A DNA stretch of 64,000 nt from Thalassia testudinum (lineage: Eukaryota > Streptophyta > Magnoliopsida > Alismatales > Hydrocharitaceae): the NCBI GenBank assembly GCA_037157565.1, contig JAZHRO010000003.1:39693001-39757000 (forward strand), written 5' to 3'. The position numbers and the translations under genes are program-made. The notes beneath the pieces were generated by a model. It was not told the DNA's origin, did not search any database, and saw only the letters and a program-made list of their open reading frames with translations. Numbering within the stretch: the stretch's first letter is position 1; each line of letters opens with the position of its first letter. Shown here in pieces: positions 1 to 12,240 of this stretch.

Positions 1-3000
1 GGAAGGTGAGAAATCAGATTAACCTTAGCTCGATCCACTTGGATACCTTTCTCCGAAATTGAGTGTCCCAGGACAATTCCCTCAGGCACCATGAAATGGC
101 TCTTCTCCCAAGAAAGAACCAAATTCACGTCGATGCACCGCCTGAGTATCTGGACCAAGTGTTGGAGGCAATCGTCGAATGATGCTCCGAAAACTGAAAA
201 GTCATCCATGAAGACTTCCAGATAATCACCTACCATATCTGAGAATATGGCAAGCATGCATCGCTGAAAAGTAGCGGGTGCATTGCAAAGACCGAAAGGC
301 ATCCTTCGGAAAGCGTATGTTCCGAAGGGGCAGGTGAATGTGGTCTTTTCTTGGTCCTCAGGATGGATTGCCACCTGGTTATAACCGGAGTACCCGTCAA
401 GAAAGCAGAAGAACCTATTTCCCGCTAGTTTTTCGAGAATTTGATCAATGAAGGGTAGTGGGAAATGATCCTTCTTCGTGGAGGAATTGAGTCGACGGTA
501 ATCTATACAGACTCTCCACGAGTTGGCTAATCGGGTAGGAATGATTTCTTCGGTCTCAGTCGTTATAGTGGTGAGTCCTGCCTTCTTAGGCACGACCTGA
601 ATTGGGCTCACCCAACGACTATCGGAGATCGGGTAGATGATCCCGGCATCTAACCACTTGATGATCTCCTTTTTCACGACCTCCTGCAGATTGGGGTTTA
701 AGCGTCTCTGCATTTCACGAGAAGGTCGTGTGCCCTCTTCTGAATAGATATGATGAGTACAATAAGAGGGACTTATTCCAGTCAAATCATCGAGGGTCCA
801 TCCGATGGCTCTGCGATGTTGCTGGAGGACAACAATCAGACGGGATTCCTGTTCAGGATTGAGGTTGGAATTGATGATCACAGGAAGGGTCTGATTAGAA
901 CCCAAAAAGATGTATTTCAAATGAGCAGGAAGGGGTTTCAGTTCGAGGATGGGGTTTTCAGCAGCAGCGGGTGGTTCAGTATAGATGTGAGGTTCAAGGG
1001 TGGGAGTTACTGGGTTGTTCACATCCGGATTGGACTCCTCTGTTTGCGGGTCAAGATCCTTCTGTGGTTGATGAGGCATACTCAAGTCATTCTGGAGGTG
1101 TGATTCATCAACCAAAGTCTTGATGTCACAAATTTGCTCGATGACGCCGCAATTAATTCCTTGTTGGGCCTTAAATATATCAATTTTCAGTGTTTGATCT
1201 CCAAACTTAAGCTCTATTTGGCCCTCCTCACAGCTGATGTTGGCTCTAGCAGTAGCCAAGAAAGGTCTCCCTAGAATGATTGGTGTATCCCTAGGGTTCT
1301 CAGGTGCATCCATGTCTAAGACTATGAAGTCCACTGGAAAATAGAAATCCCGCACTCTCACGATAACATCCTCGAGAATCCCTTTTGGTGACTTTATAGA
1401 TCGATCTGCTAATTGTAATGTCACCTCGGTTGGTTTCAGCTCAGATTCTTCCAGATGGTCAAGTAAGGATGTGGGTATCAGATTTATAGATGCACCTAAG
1501 TCTAACAATGCTCTATCAAATTGGGTACCACCTATCTTACAGGAGATCAGGGGAGTTCCAGGATCTTTTGCCTTGGGTGGGAGTCTACTAAGGATTACAG
1601 AGCTGGCTTGCTCTGACAGAACAATTGGGCTCCCTCCCTTGGTTCGCGGCTTACGCTGGGGTGTACATATATTCTTTAGAAATCGTGCGTAAGCTGGTAC
1701 GTGGCGGATTGCATCCATTAAGGGGATGTTTATGTGGACCTGCTCAAAGAGCTTGACCAGGTCCTCCTCAGGGGCCACGGGTTTGGTGGTCTTCTTTCCC
1801 TTGGTCAGGGCCTCGGGAAACGGGATCTTGGTTGGTTCCTCTAGGATAGGTCCAGGTTGTGGGTCTGGAGCAGCGGTACCTTGGCTAACTATCCTAGGGT
1901 CATGGTTATCAGGCTGGGAGTGGTTTCGATAATGCTGGTCCTGAGTTGTCTTACCACTACGTGTTGTTACAGAATTTAATCCGGCCTGATTTTGGTTTGG
2001 GTTTGGTAGGAGGGGTGGCTGCTGCTGAAATCCCGCACGCGAAGTTGAGGCTTCCATCTCGTCTGGAGATGGGGCAGTAGGGGCCTGATAAATCCATTGA
2101 GCGTGGCCTAAATTTGGATTCATAACGCGCTTCTGGGTTGGCACGTTATTTGGGTTAGGAAGGGGTTGGGAAGGGAGTGTGCCTGGCTGGCGAGAATTTG
2201 CCAACTGGGCCAGTTGTGTTTTAACTTCAGTAAGCTCGTCCTTGTGCTGTTTTTGAATGGCCGCATTCGATTTTTGAATGTCAGCCAGAGTCTGAAGGAT
2301 TAAGGACATTTGATCTTGATTTGGCCCTGATGGATAAGTAGGGTTGGGCCGAGGCTGAGGCGGCTGGTAGTGATGAGAGGGCTGTGGGCGGGACTGAAAA
2401 GGTGGTCTTTGGGTTTGGGGATTTCCCGCCCACTGAAAATTGGGATGGTTTCGCCATCCAGGGTTGTAAGTGTTGGAGAATGGGTCGTTCTGGATGGCGT
2501 TGAGGTCCTCGCAGGTCTGAGGAACCTCCTGAGAATCAGGGAAAGGAGGAATGGAGTTCCCCCGGCTGGTGAAGAAAGGATCGGATGATCTTCCAGTCCA
2601 AGAATCAGATGGGGATGGATATGGATCCATCCCAGGGGAGGATCGGTGGAGGATGTTTTGCACAGTCTCCTGTGTGGAAGGAGGTTGTGCAAAGGAGTTA
2701 CGCGCAGAGGTGGCTCGCTGCAAGTGCTGAGTCAGCTCATCCACCTTCTTTTCAATAATTGAGACCTTGTCCAATCGACTGGCCATTAACTCCAGCTCGA
2801 CTGATGCGGACAGGTCCTGCGTCTCATGTGCTCCCTTAAGATTCGTCGCTGCGCGGGTATTCGTCCTGTCGAATAATCCCATGGAGTCATTGTTGATGGA
2901 GTTCTCGCACATGTTTTCGAGAATCTCCCATACGGTGTCTTCATGTTGACCCATGATGTTTCCTCCGCAGGTTGCATTGACGAAAAGGCGGATGTCCTCA

Positions 3001-3745
3001 TGGAGTCCCTGGTAAAAAGATTGGACTTGTTCCCATTTAGGAACTCCGTGATGGGGGCACTTCCTCATGAGATCCTGAAAACGATCCCATGCCTCATGGA
3101 GAGGTTCTCCTGATTGTTGAGTGAAGTGTGTAATCTGATGGCGCAAGGCGTTGGTCCGACCAACGGGGAAGAACTTTTTCAAAAACTCGGATTGAAGTTC
3201 TTCCCAAGTGTTGATCGGCCGGGTCTGAGTTTGATACCAATAGGCGGCCTTGTCCATAAGAGAAAAGGAGAACATCTTCATGAGAAGAATATCCCGATTT
3301 TGCGCATCTGATCCAAAAGTGTGGGCCAGATGCTTTAGCTGTTTGATGTGCTGGAAGGGATCTTCAGAATTAAGCCCATGGAATTTAGGTATAGCGTGAA
3401 TCATGTTGGGCTTTAGTTCGGAATCAGGTCCTCCAATCGGGATTCTAACTCGAGGCTCAATGGCACCGCAGCAGGATTGTAGTGGTCCCGCATCATAGGA
3501 CGCTGTGGTGGGTGCATGAAGTTTTGGAAGAGGTCATTGAGTCGCTGGAGCTGGTGTTCCAGATTATTTTCTTCCTCAACTGGCTGAGCCATGATGGGGG
3601 AAGAAGAAGAACTTGGTTCTGAATCAGAAGAGAGAATAATGTGAGGGTGTTGCTGCACAAATACGGGCGTCGAGGCTTGGCCTTGACGAGAGCGAATTTC
3701 TAATGGAGGTCTTAAGGGTGGTCTTAGAGACCTCCTTCCGTACAT
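1..3745 (-). CDS. gag-pol: A1 gag-pol polyprotein (gag, protease, RT), one frameshift, incomplete
   Basis: Structural and enzymatic polyprotein of A1. I read the frame triplet by triplet from about 3475 down to position 3 and found no stop codon, so over 1,100 codons are open and run off the window. The likely start is the ATG at 3745 (MYGRRSLRPP); its start MxGRRSL is shared with C and A2. A second Met, MAQPVEEE, is at 3592. A one-base shift near 3455-3475 moves the N-terminal frame, which otherwise stops at 3413, into the main frame. Gag core spans roughly 3390-3000 (FHGLNSEDPFQH, AYWYQ, FLKKFFPVGRTNALR, CGGN). A proline/glutamine-rich linker follows. The aspartic protease has D-L-G-A at 1491-1502. 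RT occupies about 690-1 with catalytic F-M-D-D at 201-212. RNase H and integrase would lie outside. Whether the shift is real or a sequencing error is not known. Confidence 0.9.
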
Positions 3746-4652
3746 GCACAGTTGGGAGAGGTAAGTTTAGAAGGTGCTGGACCCAATCAAGACACCCAAA
3801 AATGTGTTGGGTGACTATAGAGGTGCGGGGCAGATGGACCCCTTGATCAGAAAGATCGTCCACCTGAGAATTACCTGGGCAGCCAGAGAGGGAGAGTCCC
3901 GCGAAGACCCCTACACGGTAGAGCATCCCCACGGGTTACAGGGTTTCCCCCACCCGACCTCTCTTGTCACTGCGGTTCCAGGTAGACCAGAATGGGGATC
4001 TTGACCTCTTAAGTCTACCAATTTTAAGATCAGGGTGCTTAAGGTTTCACTTGAACTTTAGTCTTTTTAAGTGCAAAGAGTGACCTAATTTAAGGTTGGT
4101 TAACCCAAAGGGGTCAACTTTACCTCTTGTTTTCTTTGAGAGCTTTTTGGGTCCTGTCTTTTAGGGTTCAAGTGTTTAGAGAGAGCCAATTGTTTAGGAT
4201 TTTTCTTGTTAATTATTTTCAATCAATGGCTTGGGCACACCTGTTTTGGATTTCCTCAATTCTTGATTAAGGGGTGTGTCTCTACTGAAATCCTAATGTT
4301 TGACCTTATGTTGGCTCTACTTGGTCCATTTAACTCTTTGTTGGGCAATTAGGGCTCAAGCAAGAATGTGTTAGCCCTTAAATACCCTTAATAGTGTGCA
4401 GGAGTGATGAGTTGAAAACATGCAACTTTTTATGGTTACTAAGTATGGAAGACAGGTTAGCCCTATATTGCTTGTTCTTTTCTTTTCTTCCCCTTTAGAG
4501 TGTAGGGGTTAATAGTGAGAGAAAAGATTTTACCTGTCTTCGGAGTGGTTGTGTGGTTGCTTGTCTTCTTGAGTTCCTGTAGCTGCACAAAAGAGAGGAG
4601 CTTATCAGAACTTAAAAGAAACAGGAATGTTTACCTCTAGAATAGCCGTTGC
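3746..4652 (-). other. A1 5' leader between primer site and gag
   Basis: Untranslated leader of A1. The part at 3746-4010 is clearly similar to 34461-34720 of A2 (for example GTGCTGGACCCAATCAAGAC in both), so the two elements share leader as well as LTR. No long reading frame in the sense direction. Probable packaging or dimerisation region by analogy with other retroelements; nothing in the sequence proves this. Confidence 0.7.
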
Positions 4653-4670
4653 TCCCCGGCAACGGCGCCA
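4653..4670 (-). promoter_or_regulatory. A1 primer-binding site (tRNA-Asp)
   Basis: On the minus strand the 18 bases read TGGCGCCGTTGCCGGGGA, exactly complementary to the 3' end of plant tRNA-Asp including CCA. It lies four bases inside the LTR end. This is the primer type used by Athila elements. Confidence 0.92.
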
Positions 4671-4842
4671 AAAATGAAGACGTCGGTTTTGCCGGGTTTG
4701 TTATAACGTTGTAGTAAAGCCGGTTATTACCAACATTTCAAATATAAAATTTTTTTTTACTCGGAAAATGAAAGAGTTCCCGAGGTCGAACTCAGGGAGC
4801 AAGTCGTATTCTAGAGATATACAAGTTCTATTACAAAAATAA

Positions 4843-4862
4843 AGAGAGAGAGAGAGAGAGAG
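4843..4862. repeat. (AG)10 microsatellite
   Basis: Ten perfect AG units inside the A1 LTR, just before the CT-rich tract. Confidence 0.95.
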
Positions 4863-4867
4863 ATGAA

Positions 4868-5095
4868 AATTTGGCTTCTTCTTCTTCTCTTCTTTCTTCC
4901 TCTTTGGCTTTTGTTCTTCCTTGTTTTCTTTCTTTCTTTTTCGTCTTCTTCTTCTTCTGCTTTCTTCAGATCTTCCCCTCGTGCTCTTCTTCTTCTGTCT
5001 TCTGTTCTTCCTTGTTTTCTTTCTTTCTTTTTCTTCAGATCTTCTTCTTCTTTTCTTGCTTCTTGCTTCTCTTCATTTCTTCTTCTTCTTTGTCT
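4868..5095. repeat. CT-rich polypyrimidine tract in A1 LTR
   Basis: About 230 bases made almost only of C and T (TTCTTCTTC-type). Equivalent tracts lie at 12660-12850, 28370-28640 and 35660-35940 in related LTRs, always between the ACGT-motif or LTR end and the promoter. Overlapping plus-strand reading frames of 119-179 residues are Phe/Leu/Ser low-complexity artefacts. Confidence 0.85.
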
Positions 5096-6398
5096 TCACC
5101 TGTCACCCGCGGATGCTACAGTGCCGCTTCAGTTCTTCTTCTTCCGCAGTCCTTCACCTGTGCCTGCACGCTCAAGAGTTCAGCATCAGAGGGCAAAAAC
5201 CTACTCTACCCCCCTCCCCCGCGTTTCTCTTTCTCTCTGAAATCACTCTTCGGAAGCTCTCCCAGAGCGCAACCGGGTAATCGGGTTCGGGTCAGGCCCG
5301 GGTCCAGGCCCACCGGCGTGCGTGGTGGGCGAGGAGTGCAGGTCAGTCTAATCGGGTCGGGCCAGGTCCGCGGAGCGTGGTCACGGACGAGGCCGGGTCG
5401 GGTCGGGTGAGAGGGACCTCACCCCGTGGTCAGGAGGCAGACAGCATAAGGCACTTTTTGCCTTTATGCGTCCGCGCGCCTCCGAGAGGTTCCGAGGTGG
5501 GACTAAATGTCCCACCCCAATTGAGCGCGCGTCGCGGATGGAGCAGTGGGCGATCGTGGCTTCCCGCGCGGCCTTCGCCCCGTCTGTGAACCAGGGACGT
5601 TTCGCGGAGAGTCCCTGCGCAACCTGGGAGTCAACCCTAGGCGAAGGCGTGCCTGCACCTGCAGGTGAAGCAGCTCTGCCTGCGCAGTAATGGCGACGGC
5701 GGGCGAGTCACCTGGTCACAGAAGAACGGCCTCTCGGCCAAATCAGACAGGCGGGGGACCTTCGCCGTGGCACGGCGAAGGTGGTCAGGGGGTCTGCAGG
5801 GGGCGAGATGGAGCTAACAGGTCGTCCTAGGTCAAACTGTGAGCGAGGAAGTGGGTGTGTTCGGTGGATCTGCAGAGGGTGTTTGGTGGGAAGTGGAGGG
5901 GCGGGAAAGGATCAGGGTGAGGAGGCGGAGGTTCTGCGGTGGTCGGCGAGCCATGTGGGTCGCTGAGGTGATGGGAGTGGCTCGCCGGCGGGTGGTCTGA
6001 GGCGGAGAGGATGAGGGTGAACAGGAGCGGTCCAGGGTTTAATTGACTAAATTGAAAGCGGGGAAAGAAAGAGGAGAAGAAGGGGAGTAGGTCTAACTTA
6101 CTTGCAGGGACGAAGGGGGAGGAACAGGGCGACAGTCGTATCGACTGTCGCCGGAGAAGACGATGCTCAGGGAGAGGGGCGGCGGCGAGCAGAGGGCTGG
6201 AGAGGCGCCAGCTGGGTGCGGCGTGGCGCGGGAAGAACAGGGGAGGAAGTTTCTGCTGCTGGTATTGCGGCAGAGCGAAGAGGTGGAGGGGGAGGAAGCC
6301 GCCGGAGCTGGTGAGCGTCTGCCGGAGGAAGAAGAGAAGAAAGCTGGGGGTTTTCTCCGTCAGATCCAGGCTGCCCTCGTCGGTGGAGCGGCGGGGGG

Positions 6399-6407
6399 TA
6401 TTTATAG
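6399..6407 (-). promoter_or_regulatory. A1 LTR TATA box
   Basis: Minus-strand CTATAAATA in a CpG-rich context, about 920 bases into the LTR from its 5' end. It is the best candidate for the element's Pol II promoter; transcription would start about 30 bases further left. Confidence 0.65.
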
Positions 6408-7325
6408 GGATGAAGCAGGGAGGAAGGCGGAGGGAGACGACGTGTCTCCCTCGCCGGAGAATGGTCGGAACATGAACCCATACCGTCCGTGTGTTCGCAC
6501 GGCCGGTATGGTGGCTTACAATGACCAGGGGGATGCCCCTGCGACGGCTGACGACGCAGGGCACCCCCGGTATACATGCCAGGTCCTCCACCTCACCCTG
6601 CGCGGCGCCATGCTCCGCGCAAGGTCGCCGGAGCATGGTGCTGGCAGGGTTTTGCAGGAGGGACCTGATTGCAAAGAACGAAGGAGAGTTAGGGGCCAAA
6701 ATGCGAGGGTTCAAAAGTTGAGGGCCAAAGAGTAAATATATGAGGACCAAAGTGTAAAGTCGGTCAAGGAGGTTTCTTCTTAGGCTCAAGTTTTTATACA
6801 TGACTAATTAGGACCTAAGGAATCTGATGGTGAATTTTATTTTCATCTTAAACCTTGTTCGACCGGTCAATTTGCGCAAAAACCCAAATTAAGTTATTAA
6901 TTGGGCATGGTTCTCAATGTAGGTCAAAATGGGTTCTAAAGGCCAAATTGAAGGTTCTAAACCCTAGAGATTAGTTTTCTATGAATTTTAGAGGGTTTAT
7001 TCTATTTTTACTTTGCCTCGAACCTTGTGAATTGAAGTGGGTTGTTTTAGGGTTACAGATTTAGTCTCTTGGAGTTGCTGTAGCCCTTGCTAGATCATTT
7101 CATCCCACTTTTATTCTTATTAAGCTGTTTTGACCTATGTTTGGGCCCTGAATTACCCTGTATGCAGATTATACTGGTAAAATTGCACTTTTACCCCTTA
7201 TGACTGGTTTCCTTCTCAAACTCAGAATTCTCTGAGTTACGCCTTTCCTTGAGATATGTAGGAGCTTTTATCCTTTGTATTGGGTCAAAATGAGCTAGTT
7301 ATGGCTCATGATGAGGTTCTCATCA

Positions 7326-9869
7326 GGCATTAAATAGCAAGATAATCTCTCATTATTCTATTACAGCTATATAAAATGATGCAATGCATGATATGCATGA
7401 TATGAATGCAATATTTATAGATTAGCTAGGATGTGAAATAATTGGATTCTATGTGAATAATTAAGATTTAAGGATCCCATATATGCTTATTATCGCATGC
7501 GTAAAATGAACTCCAATTTACAAGAAACAAGTTCTTTTGTGTTTGTTAGTTGATAAACAGTATGGGATGACTGTCGTAAATTGGGAACTATTTCTAAATG
7601 GATAAGTTGGAGACTAACATGAATGTCTTGTAGTTCTAGAATTAAAAAGCATGACTGTTTAGTAATGGGTTGGTTTAGTGATAGTTAATGATACAGTTAT
7701 TTGTACTTGGGGATTGAAACAATACGATGGTTTAGTTGGGAACTAGAGGATGGATGATGAGGGAAATTTTCGCTTTTACAAATAATACTAATAATAGTGC
7801 ATTGTAGTATCAAGTGTGGTGGAAAAAATCCTAGATCAACAATATAATTTAGAAGATATGCACAAATCAAATATGTAATCAGTTTCAACATTCATCAATC
7901 ATCCACATAAAACTTTAGATAGAATGAACCACAAAGATAACTATCATCTCCACAAGGAAGCAATGACGCATGTAGGTTCATAAAAAAAATATGACAACCA
8001 GACTTTTTCTCTCACATAAAAATATCTGAACTCGAGAAGTAGAGAAACTTAGTAAATTGCAGTGGAATCACATGATTGCAATGATGTAGTGAAGGTCAAG
8101 GAAGTGTAGTCATGAGCCACGTGCTGTAGCTTTGTGGCTGAAGGAAGTCGATGTGCATGGTTGAGGTGATGGTGCCTAGGTTCAATGTGGAGGAGCACGG
8201 TTGAGAAGTGTAGGTGTTCATGATCAAGGTGCACGGTTGGAAGTTGTGGTTGTCATGGTTGAGAGCAGAGTCGCAGTAGAGGTTACTCTTGAGGGAGAAA
8301 GCAAGCTAAGAGCACAAAGGAGGGCGTGGTCAATGAAGATTGTCCTAGAGCGTCAAGGTGCGATGGTGAGCGTGGTTGATATGTTGAGGAAGACTTGGTC
8401 ATAGTGATGAGGAGGGACGTCAAGGGAGGAGTCGTGGTAGTGGTTGCTATCGAGACCGCTACTTGTGAGAGTTAAACAAGGTGGGTTGTGTGGAGAAGGT
8501 TAGCGAAAAAAATTGGTGGTGCATGGTCTAGTTGTCATGGACACAGGCTGAAGTCACAGTGGTGGTTGTTCTCCTGTTGGTGTGGAGAAAGAAGGCAAGG
8601 AGGTGGTTGGCTCGCAGTTGAGAGTGGATGTACATGAAGGTGGCGTGTGTTGGTGGTCTATGGATCTGACTTGGGCATCGGCGTGTGGGTAAGATCAAAG
8701 TGGGAGTGCTAATGGCAGTGACCAGGAGCAAAGGAGGCCAATGGTGCATTACTGTCGGGTGTAATGGTGAAAGAGGAAGAATGAAGGGGTCGAGGGGTGG
8801 TGGTGAAACTCTCTATCGTTTTGTGTGTGAGTGTGGGCATTGAGGGAGAAGAGATCGACATGTTGACAGGCATTAGGTCTGTGTTTTGCGGTGAAAGAGA
8901 GGGAGTATGTGAGGGGAGGTAAGGTGTGTGTTTGTTTGCATGTAGAGAGAGTGGGAGATTTCGTGGGTGGAGGTTCTGTGTCAGAGAAAATAAGGAGGAG
9001 AGGGCTTTTGCTGGAAAGTGTTGATGTAGGAGAGGAATTATGGAAGGTTGGTGGTAGGATGGCGAATCTTTCCAAAAGAAATATGGGAGATTTTGGAAAA
9101 TCTTGACGATCAGATAGAGGAAGGATTTTTATTGATTTTGATGTCTACTTAAGTTACCAAGATGGCTTTCAAACTTGAGACTTGTCTTCCCAAAAATTGA
9201 CCTTGCATCAAAAATTTGTAATTACTCAAATTATGTAACAACGTACATAAAATTTAACAAAATGCATGGAATGATAATCCAAAGATTAATTAATTTTATA
9301 AATGGAGGGCGAGTGGGTAAGGGTGAACCCTAGTCATGGTTGATGGCGACGTGATGGCAGGGTTAGATTGGAGGATCGGAGGGAGCGTCGAATGGTTGGG
9401 AGGGAGAGAGGGGATCGGGATGGATGATGGGATTGGAGGCCAAGGTGCTTTCGTGATGCGCATTGCTCTGTGATGTGCTTCAGATGTTGTTAACAAGGGC
9501 ATGTCACTGTGGTTTACAGGAACGTAGTAGTCTACCTTGCATGTGGGGGTTTAGGGCATCGAAGGCGCACGTGCAAGAGGGTTGTTGGGAAGTGTGTGAA
9601 GCACGATGAATTCCTGGGGGAGGCATGCACTATAGGTACCATAGCCATGATGTTCCTCGTGGTGGGGAGAAAGAGGCTGATACAGATTTTACACAATTTG
9701 TTAAAGTGGGTTTTTATCATTGAGATGCGTAAAATTGATCAACTTTTAAAATTTATAAACCTGGATATGGTGAGTATCTAGGGTCATCCAAGGAGGCCAA
9801 TTTGTTAGTCAAATAACTGGTTCTCTCACTTGCTCATTCAAGTCAACACTTGTGTTTTTTTATTTCTGA
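7326..9869. other. Intergenic stretch, no gene seen
   Basis: This is the flank beyond the 5' end of A1. 7326-8030 is AT-rich with nothing recognisable. 8030-9120 is strongly GT-biased on the plus strand and full of TG/CA, which could be an old LTR decayed by CpG deamination, or simple low-complexity DNA. Short reading frames on both strands have no recognisable domain. 9120-9500 shows nothing. Confidence 0.5.
9509..9620 (+). pseudogene. Possible zinc-knuckle remnant
   Basis: A short plus-strand frame reads ACGGLGHRRRTC, which keeps C-x4-H-x4-C of a CCHC knuckle of the kind found in plant LINE or transposon gag-like proteins. The expected first cysteine is replaced (YLAC rather than CxxC). 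There is no supporting sequence before or after it, so chance is a real alternative. Confidence 0.22.
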
Positions 9870-11587
9870 TTTTGTTGTTTTAAGGGTTTTCAAATAATGA
9901 GAAATGTATGCGAAGATAGCTACATGAAAGAAACTTTCTCCTAAAGACTATAGCCTAAGTGACAAAAAGAACTTCTCTCTAATCTCACCCCAAGTACAGG
10001 GAGAACTAGGAAAATTAGAGAGAAAGTGTGTGCACTAAAAGATAAAAGAAAAAGGCTTGAAATTAATCAACACATGAAATGCGAGGGTAAACTTGCTTTT
10101 ATATTTCTTAGAACATTAAGAGTCACAAGTAGATGAAAGCTTGCGATTACAAGAAAGAAAGATAATATAAAAGCAATAAACATAAAGATGAAAAATTCAT
10201 CTAGATGAGGCTCGATGAGATCCTCGCTCCAAGCTCAGTGCCTCCTGGGCTTGAAGAGGATGCTTTCTTGCTCCTTTCTTCTTCCTCTCTGAATCCTTCA
10301 AGGGTGGACGTCCACCACCCTAAGTGCTCCACCTTTGCCTAGCATTCCCCTTTCATGGTAGATCTCCTTGGCTTGGTCCAAGGAAGAAGGAAGGAAGAAG
10401 AAGGCACCAAGGGAGCAAGGGTTCCTCCCTTAATCTTCTTCTCCTTAGCACCTCCTTTGGATGGCTATGGAAGGTGGAGAAATGTAGGTTAATGTAAGCC
10501 AAAGGATCGATTTTATGTGGTGGTTATGGGGTGCATTTACAGAGTATGAAGGGGAGAGTTGGCATGGATATAATGGATGGTTGGGATGGCTTTATGGCTA
10601 TGGTTATGGGATCTAGGGCTGGGATGGGTGGCACCAAAATGGAAGGTTGTAGGGGGCTAGTTATGGTGAAGAGATGCATTGTTTAGTTGGCACCAAGATG
10701 GGGTTTTAGAAGGGGTCTTCTTGGTGACAACTTTGGATGGCTGAGATTTCCTTTTGATGTTGATGGATGACAGGGATGCATGGTGTAATTTGGTGCCTAG
10801 ATTGGTTGGTGGTTAAGGGTTAAAGAGGTGTTAGTTTTGGTGCCAAGAATGAAAGGGTCTAAATGGTTGGTGGTGGTTTTGGTTTTGGGTGCCAAGATGG
10901 GAAGGAGGAGTTGGTGGTTAATTGAGGTAGTGGGCAGCCATGGAGTAGGGATGAGGTGAAGATATGCTAGCTAATCTAGCTTAGCTAGTAGTGTAGTAGA
11001 GGAACTATAGTTTAAGCTGGGAGATTAGCCAAGAGCTAAATGAAGCTGGATTGATTCATTATGGAGCTTTAAGAGGTTGATGATGAGTTGGAAGTGAAAT
11101 CAGTAACTAGGTTAGCTAGCTAATTCTTTTGCTAGCAACCAAGGTAATTGGTAGGAGCTAAGTTGAGCTATCTTCAACTAGGCTGGAGCTGAGGTGAGCT
11201 AGACCTGTCTCTCTTAAAGAATCCATAGCTAGCTTATCTATTAGTTGTCAACTAGTATCCGAGCTTAAAGGAGTTTTGCTGGGATGAGTTGAAATGGAGC
11301 TGAGACAAGCTAAAATGGAGTTAGGATCAACTAAGTTGAGCTAGCCTGAGCTACCATTTAGCTAAGGTGAGCTGAATGGAGTTGAGATGAGCCACTTACA
11401 ACTAGGATAAGTTGGAATCTAGCTGAGATGAGCTGGATTTAGCTGGGATCCAATTGAATTGGGCTTCTTCTTCATCTTCTGCCTTCAATGGTGCCAATGT
11501 TTGTGGGTTAACCTGATTGCAAAGTTGAAATCCTAAGAGCTAGGTGTGTTTTAGGGCATAAGAATGATGATAAACTAGCATTTATCA
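9870..11587 (-). mobile_element. G: decayed minus-strand 3' LTR
   Basis: The right end (...ATTTATCA, 11587) is followed by a minus-strand polypurine tract (GACCCCCATGC on plus), then TTTGCTAGTGTCTTAGCAAA, matching the D internal start TTGCTAGTCCCTAGCAAA. Near the left, CAAGTACAGGGAGAACTAGG (about 9990) resembles the GTCGAACTCAGGGAGCAAG motif of the other LTRs. A GGCACCAA(T/G)ATGG motif is shared with the D LTR, suggesting a D-related family. The left border is a guess. Confidence 0.5.
10620..11460. repeat. Degenerate repeats inside LTR G
   Basis: 10620-10920 holds five or more copies of TTGGTGCCAAGATGG or its inverse TTGGCACCAAGATGG. 10960-11460 is a degenerate array of GAGCTGAGATGAGCT-like words built on AGCT. 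No fixed period can be set by eye. Confidence 0.6.
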
Positions 11588-12240
11588 GACCCCCATGCTT
11601 TTCCTTTGCTAGTGTCTTAGCAAAAGTAGATTTCATAAAGACTAATTTTTTTAACTTGTGAGAAATTATTTCCACGGGACTTTGGTTGATTAAAAACAAG
11701 GAAGGTATGGGATTCCTAAAAGATAAAACATCAAGATTTGCCTTTGGATCCTAAGGTTAGATAAATCTAGATCAATGTACCCTTCAAAAATTCACTAATT
11801 AACCCTTTTCTAATTCAAATGACTCAAAATCATTTTGCGGTTTGGATTTCCTTATCTCATGAATTCGATTCTCAACTTGCATCACTACGAATAATCAGGT
11901 GTTAGTGCTTGTGATATGCCAACATTATTAGGAAATTTGTAAGGTCATGTTATTGGAACATTTTTTTTATTCCCCCATGCTTAGCCTTAGATCAATCCTA
12001 ATACAGATGTGTTGGGATCATCATTCCCGTTACCAATTCTTAAGGGGGCTCTAGTGCTAGTATTTTGAGATAGCACCATCCATGACACTTCCTAAGAGCC
12101 CACAACCCCAAAACACAAAGCGGTGTAAAAGGGTGCTCCAAGTGAACTCAAGCTCTTGCTCCAATGCTATGGGTAGGGCACCGTCCAAGACACCTAAGTG
12201 GCAAAATTATGCCTTAATGCTCCATCTAAAGATATGAACT
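11588..12240 (-). other. Short internal remnant of element G
   Basis: It begins with the polypurine tract of G and holds a second PPT-like site (TATTCCCCCATGCTTAGCC on plus, about 11969-11987), but no gag-pol or other reading frame. About 650 bases remain before the next LTR-like sequence, so the element is deleted or interrupted. Confidence 0.45.

Larger units (their letters stand above)
1..7325 (-). mobile_element. A1: Athila-type Ty3/gypsy LTR retrotransposon, 5' part
   Basis: This is the 5' portion of a minus-strand LTR retrotransposon whose 3' half lies beyond the window start. Reading right to left it has a 5' LTR (7325-4675), a tRNA-Asp primer-binding site (4670-4653), a leader, then gag, protease and reverse transcriptase running off the left edge. 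The Athila assignment rests on the tRNA-Asp primer site, the DLGA protease motif and the FMDDFSVF form of the RT active site. It looks young: the coding frame is almost intact and the LTR still holds dense CpG between about 5250 and 6720. The target duplication cannot be tested because the other end is missing; the five bases after the LTR are GGCAT. Confidence 0.9.
4675..7325 (-). repeat. A1 5' LTR, 2.65 kb
   Basis: The ends on the minus strand are TGATGAGAACC... and ...CGACGTCTTCA, the usual TG...CA. The left end is fixed by the primer site and the right end by similarity to the A2 LTR ends (CTCATCA at 30836 and 38093). Order in the sense direction: an AT-rich U3, a CpG-rich segment, a TATA box near 6400, then a GA-rich tract (CT-rich on the plus strand, 4868-5095) and the motif GAGTTCGACCTCGGG near 4780. 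Several long reading frames cross it on both strands, but they only reflect low stop frequency in CpG-rich DNA. Confidence 0.88.

Noticed and set aside
3114..3311. Plus-strand short frames over A1 gag
   Set aside because: Shadows of the minus-strand gag-pol frame, which explains the region.
4863..5410. Overlapping plus-strand frames of Phe/Leu/Ser
   Set aside because: They are products of the CT-rich tract in three frames and antisense to the element.
5827..6801. Long minus-strand frame (324 codons) in the A1 LTR
   Set aside because: It crosses the TATA box and CpG-rich R region, has no domain, and the A2 LTRs do not keep it. Low stop frequency in CpG-rich DNA explains it.
8049..9106. Several frames of 60-108 codons on both strands
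   Set aside because: GT/CA-biased low-complexity DNA with no domain, no start context and no conservation visible.
10960..11460. CRISPR-like array
   Set aside because: The AGCT-rich words are irregular, without constant repeats and unique spacers, and this is plant DNA.
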